Notes under the pieces: model-generated
What the model was told of the DNA's origin: nothing
Databases searched by the model: none
What the model saw: only the letters and a program-made list of their open reading frames with translations
Assembly: GCA_015767355.1 (NCBI GenBank)
Contig: JADWMH010000129.1
Span: 1-5,971, forward strand
Direction: 5' to 3'
From: Gammaproteobacteria bacterium
Lineage (GTDB): Bacteria; Pseudomonadota; Gammaproteobacteria; Chromatiales; Chromatiaceae
DNA length: 5,971 nt
Shown here: in pieces, positions 1-5,270 of the stretch
Position numbering within the stretch: position 1 is the stretch's first letter
Layout of the letters: each line of letters begins with the position of its first letter
Translations under genes and position numbers: made by a program

Positions 1-27
1 AGACTTGGTCTCGCTAGGACTATGAAC

Positions 28-33
28 AGAGGA
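28..33 (+). promoter_or_regulatory. Ribosome binding site for the GTG-started hydrolase
   Basis: AGAGGA lies 10 bases before the GTG at 44. An in-frame TGA stop at 23-25 excludes any start further upstream, and the ATG at 22 is in another frame. The site therefore supports GTG at 44 as the true start. Confidence 0.6.
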
Positions 34-43
34 ACTATCCGCT

Positions 44-817
44 GTGCAGCTGCATTTTCGGCAATCCGGATCTGACTTAACCCCGCCGCTGCTGTTTTTG
101 CACGGTCTGTTCGGCTCTTCAGCCAACTGGGGCAGGATTGTGCGGCATTTCGAGGCCGACTACCACTGCATCATTCCCGATCTTCGCAATCATGGGCGAT
201 CTCCGCATGACGCTGATATCAGCTACCAGGCCCAGGCTGCGGATGTGCAGGAGTTGATGCAGCAGTTGTCGATAGATTCCGCAACCTTTATTGGTCACAG
301 CATGGGCGGCAAGGTGGCGATGACCCTGGCGCTGACTCAACCGCACAGTGTCGATGCCCTGGTGGTTGTCGATATCGCTCCTGTTCACTATGCGCATCGT
401 TTCACTACTATCTTTACTGCATTACAGCAACTGGATCCGGGGTCGCTGCAGGATCGCAAACATGCGGATTCGCAGCTTGCACAATCAATCGATGAGCCGG
501 AAATTCGCGCCTATCTGTTGCAGAACCTTGCCCGGAAAAACGGGCGGTGGCAGTGGCGCATCAATCTTGATTTCCTGTGCGCCGGTATTCAAGCACTCAT
601 GGATTTTCCAGACTATAGTGGGCGTCAGTATGCTGGTGATACGCTCTCTCTTCGTGGAGAAAAATCCGGCTATGTCGACCAAAACGGAGAGGAAGCAACT
701 GCCAGACTCTTTCCCAATACTGACTTTATTGAAGTCGAGAATGCAGGCCATTGGGTCTATGCAGAGCAGCCCGAGAGATTTATTCGACATGTCGAAGCGT
801 TTCTCGATCATGAATAA
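44..817 (+). CDS. ybfF: Alpha/beta hydrolase, YbfF-like esterase
   Basis: This is a complete 257-residue cytoplasmic hydrolase, very close to the roughly 254 residues of E. coli YbfF, an esterase acting on acyl thioesters and short esters. Visible landmarks are the oxyanion-hole strand LLFLHG (residues 16-21), the IPDLRNHG loop (44-51), the nucleophile elbow GHSMGG (84-89, Ser86), the strand VVVDIAP with probable catalytic Asp110, and the NAGHW motif with catalytic His236. The spacing Ser-Asp-His is that of the YbfF branch, where the Asp follows strand 6 rather than strand 7. Translation starts at GTG because an in-frame stop lies just upstream and an AGAGGA site is well placed. The next gene begins 53 bases downstream without an obvious terminator, so co-transcription is possible. 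The physiological substrate cannot be read from sequence, and other hydrolases of the same fold are the main alternative. Confidence 0.9.
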   Translation: MQLHFRQSGSDLTPPLLFLHGLFGSSANWGRIVRHFEADYHCIIPDLRNHGRSPHDADISYQAQAADVQELMQQLSIDSATFIGHSMGGKVAMTLALTQPHSVDALVVVDIAPVHYAHRFTTIFTALQQLDPGSLQDRKHADSQLAQSIDEPEIRAYLLQNLARKNGRWQWRINLDFLCAGIQALMDFPDYSGRQYAGDTLSLRGEKSGYVDQNGEEATARLFPNTDFIEVENAGHWVYAEQPERFIRHVEAFLDHE

Positions 818-856
818 AAAGCCGTACGGTTACCAACCAAAGCTTATATCAGGATC

Positions 857-864
857 AAAAGGAG
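857..864 (+). promoter_or_regulatory. Strong ribosome binding site for the 108-residue protein
   Basis: AAAAGGAG ends six bases before the ATG at 871. It is the closest match to the anti-Shine-Dalgarno complement in the window. It fixes the start of the small gene and suggests that the protein is well translated. Confidence 0.75.
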
Positions 865-870
865 TCCATC

Positions 871-1197
871 ATGTCCTCATATTGCAACATTCCAACCGAA
901 GCCGACTACACCGGTGTTGACATCGTCTGTCTTCAGGCGGAGACGCAGCTCTCCGATTATCTACAGGCGATGCAGCTTGCCAATGATGAGGCCGGGAAGC
1001 GCCTGGGCGACTATATGCTGCTCTCCTGGTATGACCGTGACCGGGATTTTGAATCTCCCCAGCACTCCAGTGAATGCCATGCCGATTCTGCAATTCCCGG
1101 CTATGTCGACTACGGCCTCTATCATGGCGCCAAGCTGAAGATCGACATTGAAAAAGGGCGCTTCGTATTTTTCTATCTGCCTGTGGATTTCGACTGA
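871..1197 (+). CDS. Small protein of unknown function (108 residues)
   Basis: I do not recognise this protein with certainty. It is a complete 108-residue soluble product with no signal peptide or membrane segment, and it is acidic overall. It has three cysteines (5, 20 and 69), an aromatic LLSWYDRDRDFESPQ stretch (about 50-64), a GYVDYGLYHGAKLKIDI segment (about 77-93) and a hydrophobic strand RFVFFYLPVDFD at the C-terminus. The alternating strand-like pattern suggests a compact alpha+beta fold. Its look recalls small proteins annotated as the archaeal AF1514-type family, which also occur in sulfur-metabolising bacteria, but that is an unverified memory. The strong ribosome binding site, codon use like its neighbours and a sensible length argue that it is a real gene. 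It lies 53 bases after the hydrolase and is followed immediately by an imperfect palindrome. Confidence 0.75.
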   Translation: MSSYCNIPTEADYTGVDIVCLQAETQLSDYLQAMQLANDEAGKRLGDYMLLSWYDRDRDFESPQHSSECHADSAIPGYVDYGLYHGAKLKIDIEKGRFVFFYLPVDFD

Positions 1198-1202
1198 TTC
1201 CG

Positions 1203-1228
1203 GGTTCCCACGGGGGAGTGTGGAAACC
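1203..1228. repeat. Imperfect GTTCCCAC palindrome, copy 1
   Basis: GGTTCCCAC (1203-1211) pairs with GTGGAAACC (1220-1228) at eight of nine positions around an eight-base loop. It starts five bases after the stop codon of the 108-residue protein. No T-run follows, so a Rho-independent terminator is not supported. It shares its core with copies at 1344-1369 and 5680-5709. A second small stem, CCAGC/GCTGG, follows at 1227-1244. Confidence 0.6.
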
Positions 1229-1272
1229 AGCGTTATATAGCTGGCCACAAAGCCGTTGCCCATCGTTTTATT

Positions 1273-1331
1273 ACCACGAAGGACATGAAGAAAAACCAGG
1301 TTCTCTTCGTGTTCTTCGTGTTCTTCGTGGT
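1273..1331. repeat. CCACGAAG/CTTCGTGG inverted repeat with 9-base tandem units
   Basis: The 20-base arms at 1273-1292 and 1312-1331 are complementary along their full length if two G-T (G-U) pairs are allowed, around a 19-base loop. The right side also holds three tandem 9-base units of TTCTTCGTG type at 1303-1311 (one mismatch), 1312-1320 and 1321-1329. Motifs of this ACCACGAAGGACACGAAG kind are dispersed in many proteobacterial genomes as non-coding repeats; that is from memory. A related half-copy sits at 2675-2694. There is no coding potential. Confidence 0.8.
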
Positions 1332-1343
1332 GAATTATTTCTT

Positions 1344-1369
1344 CGTTCCCACTCTCCCGAGAGGGAACG
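1344..1369. repeat. GTTCCCAC palindrome, copy 2
   Basis: CGTTCCCACTC (1344-1354) pairs with GAGAGGGAACG (1359-1369). Ten of eleven positions are paired, with one internal A-A mismatch and a four-base TCCC loop. It sits 44 bases upstream of the TATAAT box of argG. The arms CGTTCCC/GGGAACG are the same as those in many REP-like elements. It has no T-run and no reading frame. Confidence 0.75.
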
Positions 1370-1412
1370 CATAAGGATGTCGATTTTTCACATTTTCACC
1401 ATTTGAATCAGG

Positions 1413-1418
1413 TATAAT
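1413..1418 (+). promoter_or_regulatory. Putative -10 box of the argG promoter
   Basis: TATAAT is a perfect sigma-70 -10 hexamer, 37 bases before the argG start. No good -35 hexamer lies 16-18 bases upstream; the best is TCACAT at 1389-1394 with an 18-base gap. The promoter may therefore be activator-dependent or weak. TGAAT at 1404-1408 and ATTC at 1417-1420 recall halves of an ArgR box but are too far apart for the canonical operator. Confidence 0.5.
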
Positions 1419-1441
1419 TCTCCGCTTTATTGCGCTTTTCC

Positions 1442-1446
1442 AAGGA
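1442..1446 (+). promoter_or_regulatory. Ribosome binding site for argG
   Basis: AAGGA lies eight bases before the ATG at 1455. It agrees with the start inferred from the conserved N-terminus, in which the ATP-binding loop begins at residue 14. Confidence 0.65.
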
Positions 1447-1454
1447 TTTTTATC

Positions 1455-2675
1455 ATGTCTGACTCCGGCATCAATAAGGTTGTGCTCGCTTACTCTGGTG
1501 GTCTCGATACCTCCGTCATTCTCAAATGGCTGGAGGATACCTATGGTTGTGAAGTGGTGACATTCACCGCAGATGTCGGCCAGGGTGAAGAGGTCGAACC
1601 GGCGCGCGCCAAGGCCGAGGCGATGGGAATCAAGGAGATCTATATTGAAGATCTGCGTGAAGAGTTTGCGCGTGACTACGTCTTCCCGATGTTTCGCGCC
1701 AATGCCATCTATGAGGGCGAATACCTGCTCGGTACATCCATTGCACGTCCCCTGATCGCCAAACGCCTGGTTGAGATTGCCAGGGAAACCGGCGCTGACG
1801 CCATTTCGCACGGTGCTACCGGCAAGGGCAACGACCAGGTGCGTTTTGAACTGGGCGCCTATGCTTTGATGCCGGATGTGAAAATTATTGCTCCCTGGCG
1901 CGAATGGGATCTGCTGTCACGCAAGAAGCTGATGGATTATGCAGAGCAGCACGGCATCGATGTCGATTTCGCCAGGGCGGGTAAAAAATCCCCCTATTCG
2001 ATGGATGCGAATCTGCTGCATATCTCTTATGAAGGCGATATCCTCGAAGACCCCTGGGCAGAGCCGGAAGAGGAGATGTGGCGCTGGAGCGTCTCTCCTG
2101 AAGCGGCTCCTGACGAGCCAACCTATCTGATCCTCAGTTATGAAAAAGGAGACATCGTCGCCATCGACGGCAAAGCGATGTCAGCCTCCGAAGTGATGGA
2201 GTATTTGAATAGGGTTGGCGGCGACAACGGCGTCGGTCGTGACGACATCGTCGAAAACCGCTATGTCGGCATGAAGTCCCGCGGCTGTTATGAAACGCCG
2301 GCGGGAACCATTATGCTCAAGGCGCATCGCGCCATGGAGTCTTTGACCCTGGATCGCAATGCCGCGCATCAAAAAGATGAACTGATGCCGCGCTATGCCG
2401 AGATTATCTACAACGGATACTGGTGGAGCCCCGAGCGTGAGATGCTGCAGGCGGCAATCGACCAGACCCAGCAGGTGGTCAATGGCGACGTGCGCGTCAA
2501 GCTCTATAAAGGCAACGTCATGATTGCAGGGCGCCGTTCTGAAAGCAACTCGCTTTTCGACGAGTCCATCGCAACCTTCGAAGACGACGAGGGCGCTTAT
2601 GACCAGAAGGACGCAGAGGGTTTTATCAAGCTCAATGCGCTGCGGTTAAGGGTTGCAGCACGGCGTAGGACATAA
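1455..2675 (+). CDS. argG: Argininosuccinate synthase
   Basis: This cytoplasmic enzyme joins citrulline and aspartate with ATP to make argininosuccinate, the penultimate step of arginine synthesis. The 406-residue length is normal for the short bacterial type. The PP-loop SGGLDTS (14-20) binds ATP pyrophosphate. The family signatures SHGATGKGNDQVRFE (118-132, nucleotide and aspartate/citrulline site) and the YSMDANLLHISYEG region (181-194) are intact. Further conserved landmarks are LGTSIARPLIAK (92-103) and the SRGCYETP stretch (275-282). The C-terminal LNALRLR helix (393-399) contributes to tetramer packing in known structures. No frameshift or missing key residue is seen. The gene stands alone, behind its own TATAAT box, with palindromic repeats in the spacers on both sides. 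A CCACGAAG half-repeat begins on the last base of its stop codon. Confidence 0.98.
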   Translation: MSDSGINKVVLAYSGGLDTSVILKWLEDTYGCEVVTFTADVGQGEEVEPARAKAEAMGIKEIYIEDLREEFARDYVFPMFRANAIYEGEYLLGTSIARPLIAKRLVEIARETGADAISHGATGKGNDQVRFELGAYALMPDVKIIAPWREWDLLSRKKLMDYAEQHGIDVDFARAGKKSPYSMDANLLHISYEGDILEDPWAEPEEEMWRWSVSPEAAPDEPTYLILSYEKGDIVAIDGKAMSASEVMEYLNRVGGDNGVGRDDIVENRYVGMKSRGCYETPAGTIMLKAHRAMESLTLDRNAAHQKDELMPRYAEIIYNGYWWSPEREMLQAAIDQTQQVVNGDVRVKLYKGNVMIAGRRSESNSLFDESIATFEDDEGAYDQKDAEGFIKLNALRLRVAARRRT

Positions 2676-2694
2676 CCACGAAAGACAGGAACAT
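2675..2694. repeat. Solo half-copy of the CCACGAAG repeat
   Basis: This stretch matches the left arm at 1273-1292 at 16 of 20 positions, including the first eight bases ACCACGAA. Its complementary arm is not present downstream, so it looks like a decayed or half element. It starts on the final base of the argG stop codon. Confidence 0.5.
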
Positions 2695-2706
2695 TACGGA
2701 ATAATT

Positions 2707-2819
2707 GTAGGGGGGATAAGCGTCAGCGCATCCACCATGATTTTGGCGCAATGCCTCGATTGATGCGCTTCGTTCCTCAGCAGCATCCTACGGCCTGAAT
2801 CAGTAACCGTAGGATGTGC
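2707..2819. repeat. GTAGG...CCTAC composite palindromic element
   Basis: GTAGG at 2707-2711 and CCTAC at 2787-2791 bound a segment with internal stems. GGGGGAT (2711-2717) pairs with ATCCACC (2730-2736) with one mismatch, and AGCGCATC (2725-2732) pairs perfectly with GATGCGCT (2762-2769). These two are alternative folds. A separate perfect 10-base stem, CATCCTACGG (2784-2793) with CCGTAGGATG (2807-2816), closes a 13-base loop. The wording GTAGG-GGATAAGCG-CAGCGCATCC resembles a dispersed intergenic element seen in several beta- and gammaproteobacteria, from memory. The 10-base stem might also slow transcription ahead of nagZ, but no T-run follows. Confidence 0.65.
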
Positions 2820-2857
2820 ATTGAATCCTTAATGATGCTTAACAAGAATACTGAAAA

Positions 2858-3928
2858 ATGAACCGGGTAAATGAGAAAGCCTTGATTTTCGGAAACGTCA
2901 TGCTTGATGTCGCAGGTGTGGAACTGACAGCAGAGGATGCCAAACGTCTCGCACACCCCGCCTGCGGCGGTGTTATCCTCTTCTCCCGCAATTACGACAA
3001 CCCCCAACAGCTGGCTGCGCTTGTCAGCAGCATACGCGCCAGTTCACCCACGCCATTATTGATTTCAGTCGATCACGAAGGGGGCAGGGTGCAGCGGTTC
3101 CATAACGGCTTCACCAGTTTGCCGCCTATGGCATGGCTGGGGCAATGCTACGATCAGGATGCCTGGAAGGCCCTGCAGCAGGCCCGTGAACTGGGGTGGC
3201 TGATGGCCGCCGAGTGCCGTATGGTTGATATCGATTTCAGCTTTGCGCCGGTTCTCGATCTTGGACTGGGTGTATGTGAAGTGATTGGAAATCGCGCCTT
3301 CCATGCCGACCCGGAAGTCGTTTTTCTACTGGCCGCCGCGTGGATGCATGGCATGCATGATGCGGGAATGGCAGCCGTCGGCAAACACTTTCCGGGACAT
3401 GGCGCCGTCACTGAGGATTCTCATCTTGATCTGCCTGTCGACCGGCGTGATATCGACGTCATCATGAAGAATGATGTCAGGCCCTATGTCAGTATGTTCA
3501 GCGAGGGACTGGAGGCAGTCATGCCTGCACATGTCATCTACCAGCAGGCTGACCAGCATGCTGCCGGTTTTTCGCACTTCTGGCTGCAACAGGTTTTGCG
3601 TGATCAGCTCAAATTCGGCGGCGTGATTTTCAGTGACGATCTCTCCATGGCTGCAGCCGCATCCGCCGGCAGTTACGCGACGCGTGCACTGGCTGCTGTA
3701 GATGCCGGATGCGACATGGTATTGATATGCAACCAGCCGCAGGCAGCGGATGAAATTCTGCAGGCAATGCGCGAGTATCACACTGACGAAAGTCAGCGCC
3801 GTCTGCAGACAATGGTAGCAAAACAAAGTAGCGGTCTTGCCGGTCAGTTATCCGGTAAGCGCGGCAGCAAGGCAGTGAAACTGGCCGATGAAGGAGTTAC
3901 TGCGATAGCGATGGAGAAGACAGCATGA
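2858..3928 (+). CDS. nagZ: Beta-N-acetylhexosaminidase (peptidoglycan recycling)
   Basis: NagZ is a cytoplasmic glycoside hydrolase family 3 enzyme that removes GlcNAc from GlcNAc-1,6-anhydroMurNAc(-peptides). It feeds cell-wall recycling and, in bacteria with AmpR/AmpC, beta-lactamase induction. The 356-residue length is typical of single-domain NagZ. Landmarks are VMLDVAG (14-20), GGVILFSRN (37-45), the substrate loop VDHEGGRVQRF (71-81), FAPVLDLG (129-136), KHFPGHG (176-182), the Asp187-Ser-His189 dyad that serves as acid/base in NagZ, and FSDDLSM (258-264) with nucleophile Asp260. An in-frame TGA at 2852-2854 limits the start to 2858 or later. The N-terminus is about 10 residues longer than common homologues and lacks a clear ribosome binding site, so a TTG at 2882 or the ATG at 2900 are alternatives. 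Its stop overlaps hpt by four bases (ATGA), indicating translational coupling. Confidence 0.95.
   Translation: MNRVNEKALIFGNVMLDVAGVELTAEDAKRLAHPACGGVILFSRNYDNPQQLAALVSSIRASSPTPLLISVDHEGGRVQRFHNGFTSLPPMAWLGQCYDQDAWKALQQARELGWLMAAECRMVDIDFSFAPVLDLGLGVCEVIGNRAFHADPEVVFLLAAAWMHGMHDAGMAAVGKHFPGHGAVTEDSHLDLPVDRRDIDVIMKNDVRPYVSMFSEGLEAVMPAHVIYQQADQHAAGFSHFWLQQVLRDQLKFGGVIFSDDLSMAAAASAGSYATRALAAVDAGCDMVLICNQPQAADEILQAMREYHTDESQRRLQTMVAKQSSGLAGQLSGKRGSKAVKLADEGVTAIAMEKTA
3913..3916 (+). promoter_or_regulatory. Ribosome binding site for hpt inside the end of nagZ
   Basis: GGAG lies eight bases before the hpt ATG at 3925, within the last codons of nagZ. Together with the ATGA overlap it fits re-initiation by ribosomes finishing nagZ. 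Confidence 0.6.
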
Positions 3929-4479
3929 ATCATACGACCGCTGAACACGCACACCAGGTGCTGCGCAATGCAGAATGTCTCTACACGCCGCAGCAGATCG
4001 ATGCATGCATTGAGAAGATGGCTGCAGATTTAAACAGCTGGTTCTCCACTAAAACCCCGATCCTGTTGTGCGTCATGAATGGCGGTGTGGTGCTTACCGG
4101 CCAGTTGCTGCCGAAGCTGGACTTCACGCTGGAATTCGATTATATCCAGGCCACCCGCTACAGCGGAGATACCAGTGGTGGAGAGCTGGTGTGGAAACAT
4201 CATCATGAACTCCCCCTGCATGGACGTGATGTGCTGATTCTGGATGATATCCTGGATGTCGGTCAAACCCTGAAAGAGATTCGCGAAGCCTGTCTGAAAG
4301 AGGACGCGAAATCTGTTACTTCAGCTGTACTGATCGAAAAGAAACACAGCAGAAATTGCGGTATAGATGCCGATTTTGTCGGTCTGGAGGTTCCAGACAG
4401 CTATGTTTTTGGCTATGGCATGGACTACAGGGGATTTTTACGCAATGCACCCGGCATCTTTTCCACAGAGGATTATTGA
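3925..4479 (+). CDS. hpt: Hypoxanthine(-guanine) phosphoribosyltransferase
   Basis: This type I phosphoribosyltransferase would convert hypoxanthine, and possibly guanine, plus PRPP to IMP/GMP in the cytoplasm. The 184-residue length is usual for bacterial Hpt. The PRPP-binding loop is VLILDDILDVGQT (103-115), with the paired acidic residues Asp107-Asp108. The pyrophosphate-contact loop is MNGG (51-54). The purine-side segment shows the IEKK lysines (137-140) and VPDSYVFGYGMDYRGFLRN (156-174), including the conserved aromatic/acidic GYGMDY. The usual DTG of the PRPP loop is DVG here, a mild variation. The gene overlaps nagZ by four bases and is followed after three bases by a methylthiopurine nucleoside phosphorylase. 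That enzyme's purine product is expected to be hypoxanthine, which makes hypoxanthine the likely in vivo substrate. Guanine or xanthine use cannot be excluded. Confidence 0.93.
   Translation: MNHTTAEHAHQVLRNAECLYTPQQIDACIEKMAADLNSWFSTKTPILLCVMNGGVVLTGQLLPKLDFTLEFDYIQATRYSGDTSGGELVWKHHHELPLHGRDVLILDDILDVGQTLKEIREACLKEDAKSVTSAVLIEKKHSRNCGIDADFVGLEVPDSYVFGYGMDYRGFLRNAPGIFSTEDY
4467..4472 (+). promoter_or_regulatory. Ribosome binding site for the phosphorylase inside the end of hpt
   Basis: AGAGGA lies ten bases before the ATG at 4483, overlapping the last hpt codons. With only three bases between stop and start it supports coupled translation. Confidence 0.55.
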
Positions 4480-4482
4480 TTC

Positions 4483-5208
4483 ATGAGAAAAATTGGCATT
4501 ATCGGCGGCACCGGATTCACCCGCATGAAGCAGCTGGAAATCATTCATCGTGAAGTCGTCAATACTCCCTATGGTGAAGCATCTGCTCCGTTGACACATG
4601 GACGCCTGGGCAATCTCGAGCTGTTGTTTCTGCCGCGCCATGGCAGCGGCCACAATATCCCGCCTCACCGCATTAACTATCGCGCCAACATCTGGGCAAT
4701 GAAAGAGCTGGGTGTGGAGCAAATTATTGGCTTTGCCACTGTCGGCGGCATCACGCAGCCGCCGCAGGCGATGGTCATCCCTGATCAGCTCATCGATTAC
4801 AGCTGGAGCAGGGAACAGACTTTTTTTGATGGCGAAGATGGCCAAGTCTCCCACGTTGACTTCACTGAACCATTTTGTGGAGAGCTGCGTCAAATTCTGA
4901 CAAATGCGGCACTCGGGGCGGGCATCGATATTGTCACTGAAGGTGTCTATGGCGTAACCCAGGGGCCGCGGCTTGAAACTGCAGCCGAGATCAATCGTAT
5001 GCAGGCTGACGGTTGTGATGTCGTCGGTATGACAGCGCTTCCCGAGGCGGCTCTGGCGCGCGAAAAGGGGCTCTGTTATGCCACCTGTGCAATCGTAGTC
5101 AACTGGGCTGCCGGAAAAGGCGACGGCGCAATCACGCAGGAGCTGATCGATGCGCATCTGGAAATCGGAACAGCCTCTATTGGCAGCCTGCTGCAACATA
5201 TAAAATGA
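4483..5208 (+). CDS. S-methyl-5'-thioinosine phosphorylase (MTAP/PNP family)
   Basis: This is a 241-residue member of the trimeric nucleoside phosphorylase family (MTAP/PNP). Phosphate-site motifs are IGGTGF (7-12), PRHGSGHNIPPHRINYRANIW (51-71) and the GFATVGGI strand (83-90). The base and ribose site shows EGVYGVTQGPRLETAAEI (153-170) and VVGMTALPEAALARE (180-194). In human MTAP the base is read by Asp220 and Asp222 (ATDYD). Aligning that stretch here gives VVNWA, so Asn207 and Ala209 replace them. Asn is the residue at this place in 6-oxopurine-specific PNP (Asn243 in the human enzyme). A preference for methylthioinosine, as for Pseudomonas PA3004, is therefore likely. It would yield hypoxanthine and 5-methylthioribose-1-phosphate. 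The neighbour hpt can use the hypoxanthine. I leave the symbol empty because mtnP usually denotes the adenosine-specific enzyme. Confidence 0.92.
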   Translation: MRKIGIIGGTGFTRMKQLEIIHREVVNTPYGEASAPLTHGRLGNLELLFLPRHGSGHNIPPHRINYRANIWAMKELGVEQIIGFATVGGITQPPQAMVIPDQLIDYSWSREQTFFDGEDGQVSHVDFTEPFCGELRQILTNAALGAGIDIVTEGVYGVTQGPRLETAAEINRMQADGCDVVGMTALPEAALAREKGLCYATCAIVVNWAAGKGDGAITQELIDAHLEIGTASIGSLLQHIK

Positions 5209-5223
5209 ACCATCCTCTAAACC

Positions 5224-5250
5224 TTGATATGATATACCTGTCGCTATAAG
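5224..5250 (+). promoter_or_regulatory. Possible promoter of the small membrane protein gene
   Basis: TTGATA (5224-5229) and TATAAG (5245-5250) resemble -35 and -10 hexamers, but the 15-base gap is shorter than the preferred 17. The 62-base spacer to the previous gene leaves room for a separate promoter. Read-through from the nagZ operon is equally possible. Confidence 0.35.
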
Positions 5251-5255
5251 AGACT

Positions 5256-5263
5256 CAGGAGAG
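5256..5263 (+). promoter_or_regulatory. Ribosome binding site of the small membrane protein
   Basis: CAGGAGAG contains AGGAG nine bases before the ATG at 5271. It is a strong site that supports this start and the reality of the gene. Confidence 0.65.
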
Positions 5264-5270
5264 AAAAACC

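Noticed and set aside
1..43. Tail of an upstream gene
   Set aside because: All three + frames close within 75 bases (stops at 15-17, 23-25 and 73-75), and too few residues are visible to tell whether any of them is coding.
820..831. Palindrome CCGTACGG after the hydrolase gene
   Set aside because: It is an eight-base palindrome with no loop, no T-run and no second copy in the window, which is expected by chance.
348..920. 190-codon + strand frame overlapping the hydrolase and the 108-residue gene
   Set aside because: It is out of frame with two better supported genes, its composition is unlike a folded protein, and it has no supporting binding site.
1203..1369. CRISPR array
   Set aside because: The repeats are palindromes of two different families at irregular distances, with no equal-length spacers and no cas gene nearby.
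1404..1420. Possible ArgR operator (ARG box) at the argG promoter
   Set aside because: TGAAT and ATTC halves are present but eight bases apart instead of the four expected between the conserved half sites, and the flanking consensus is absent.
1335..1811. 158-codon - strand frame over the argG start
   Set aside because: It is an antisense shadow of the argG coding sequence that runs into the palindromic repeats. No domain is seen.
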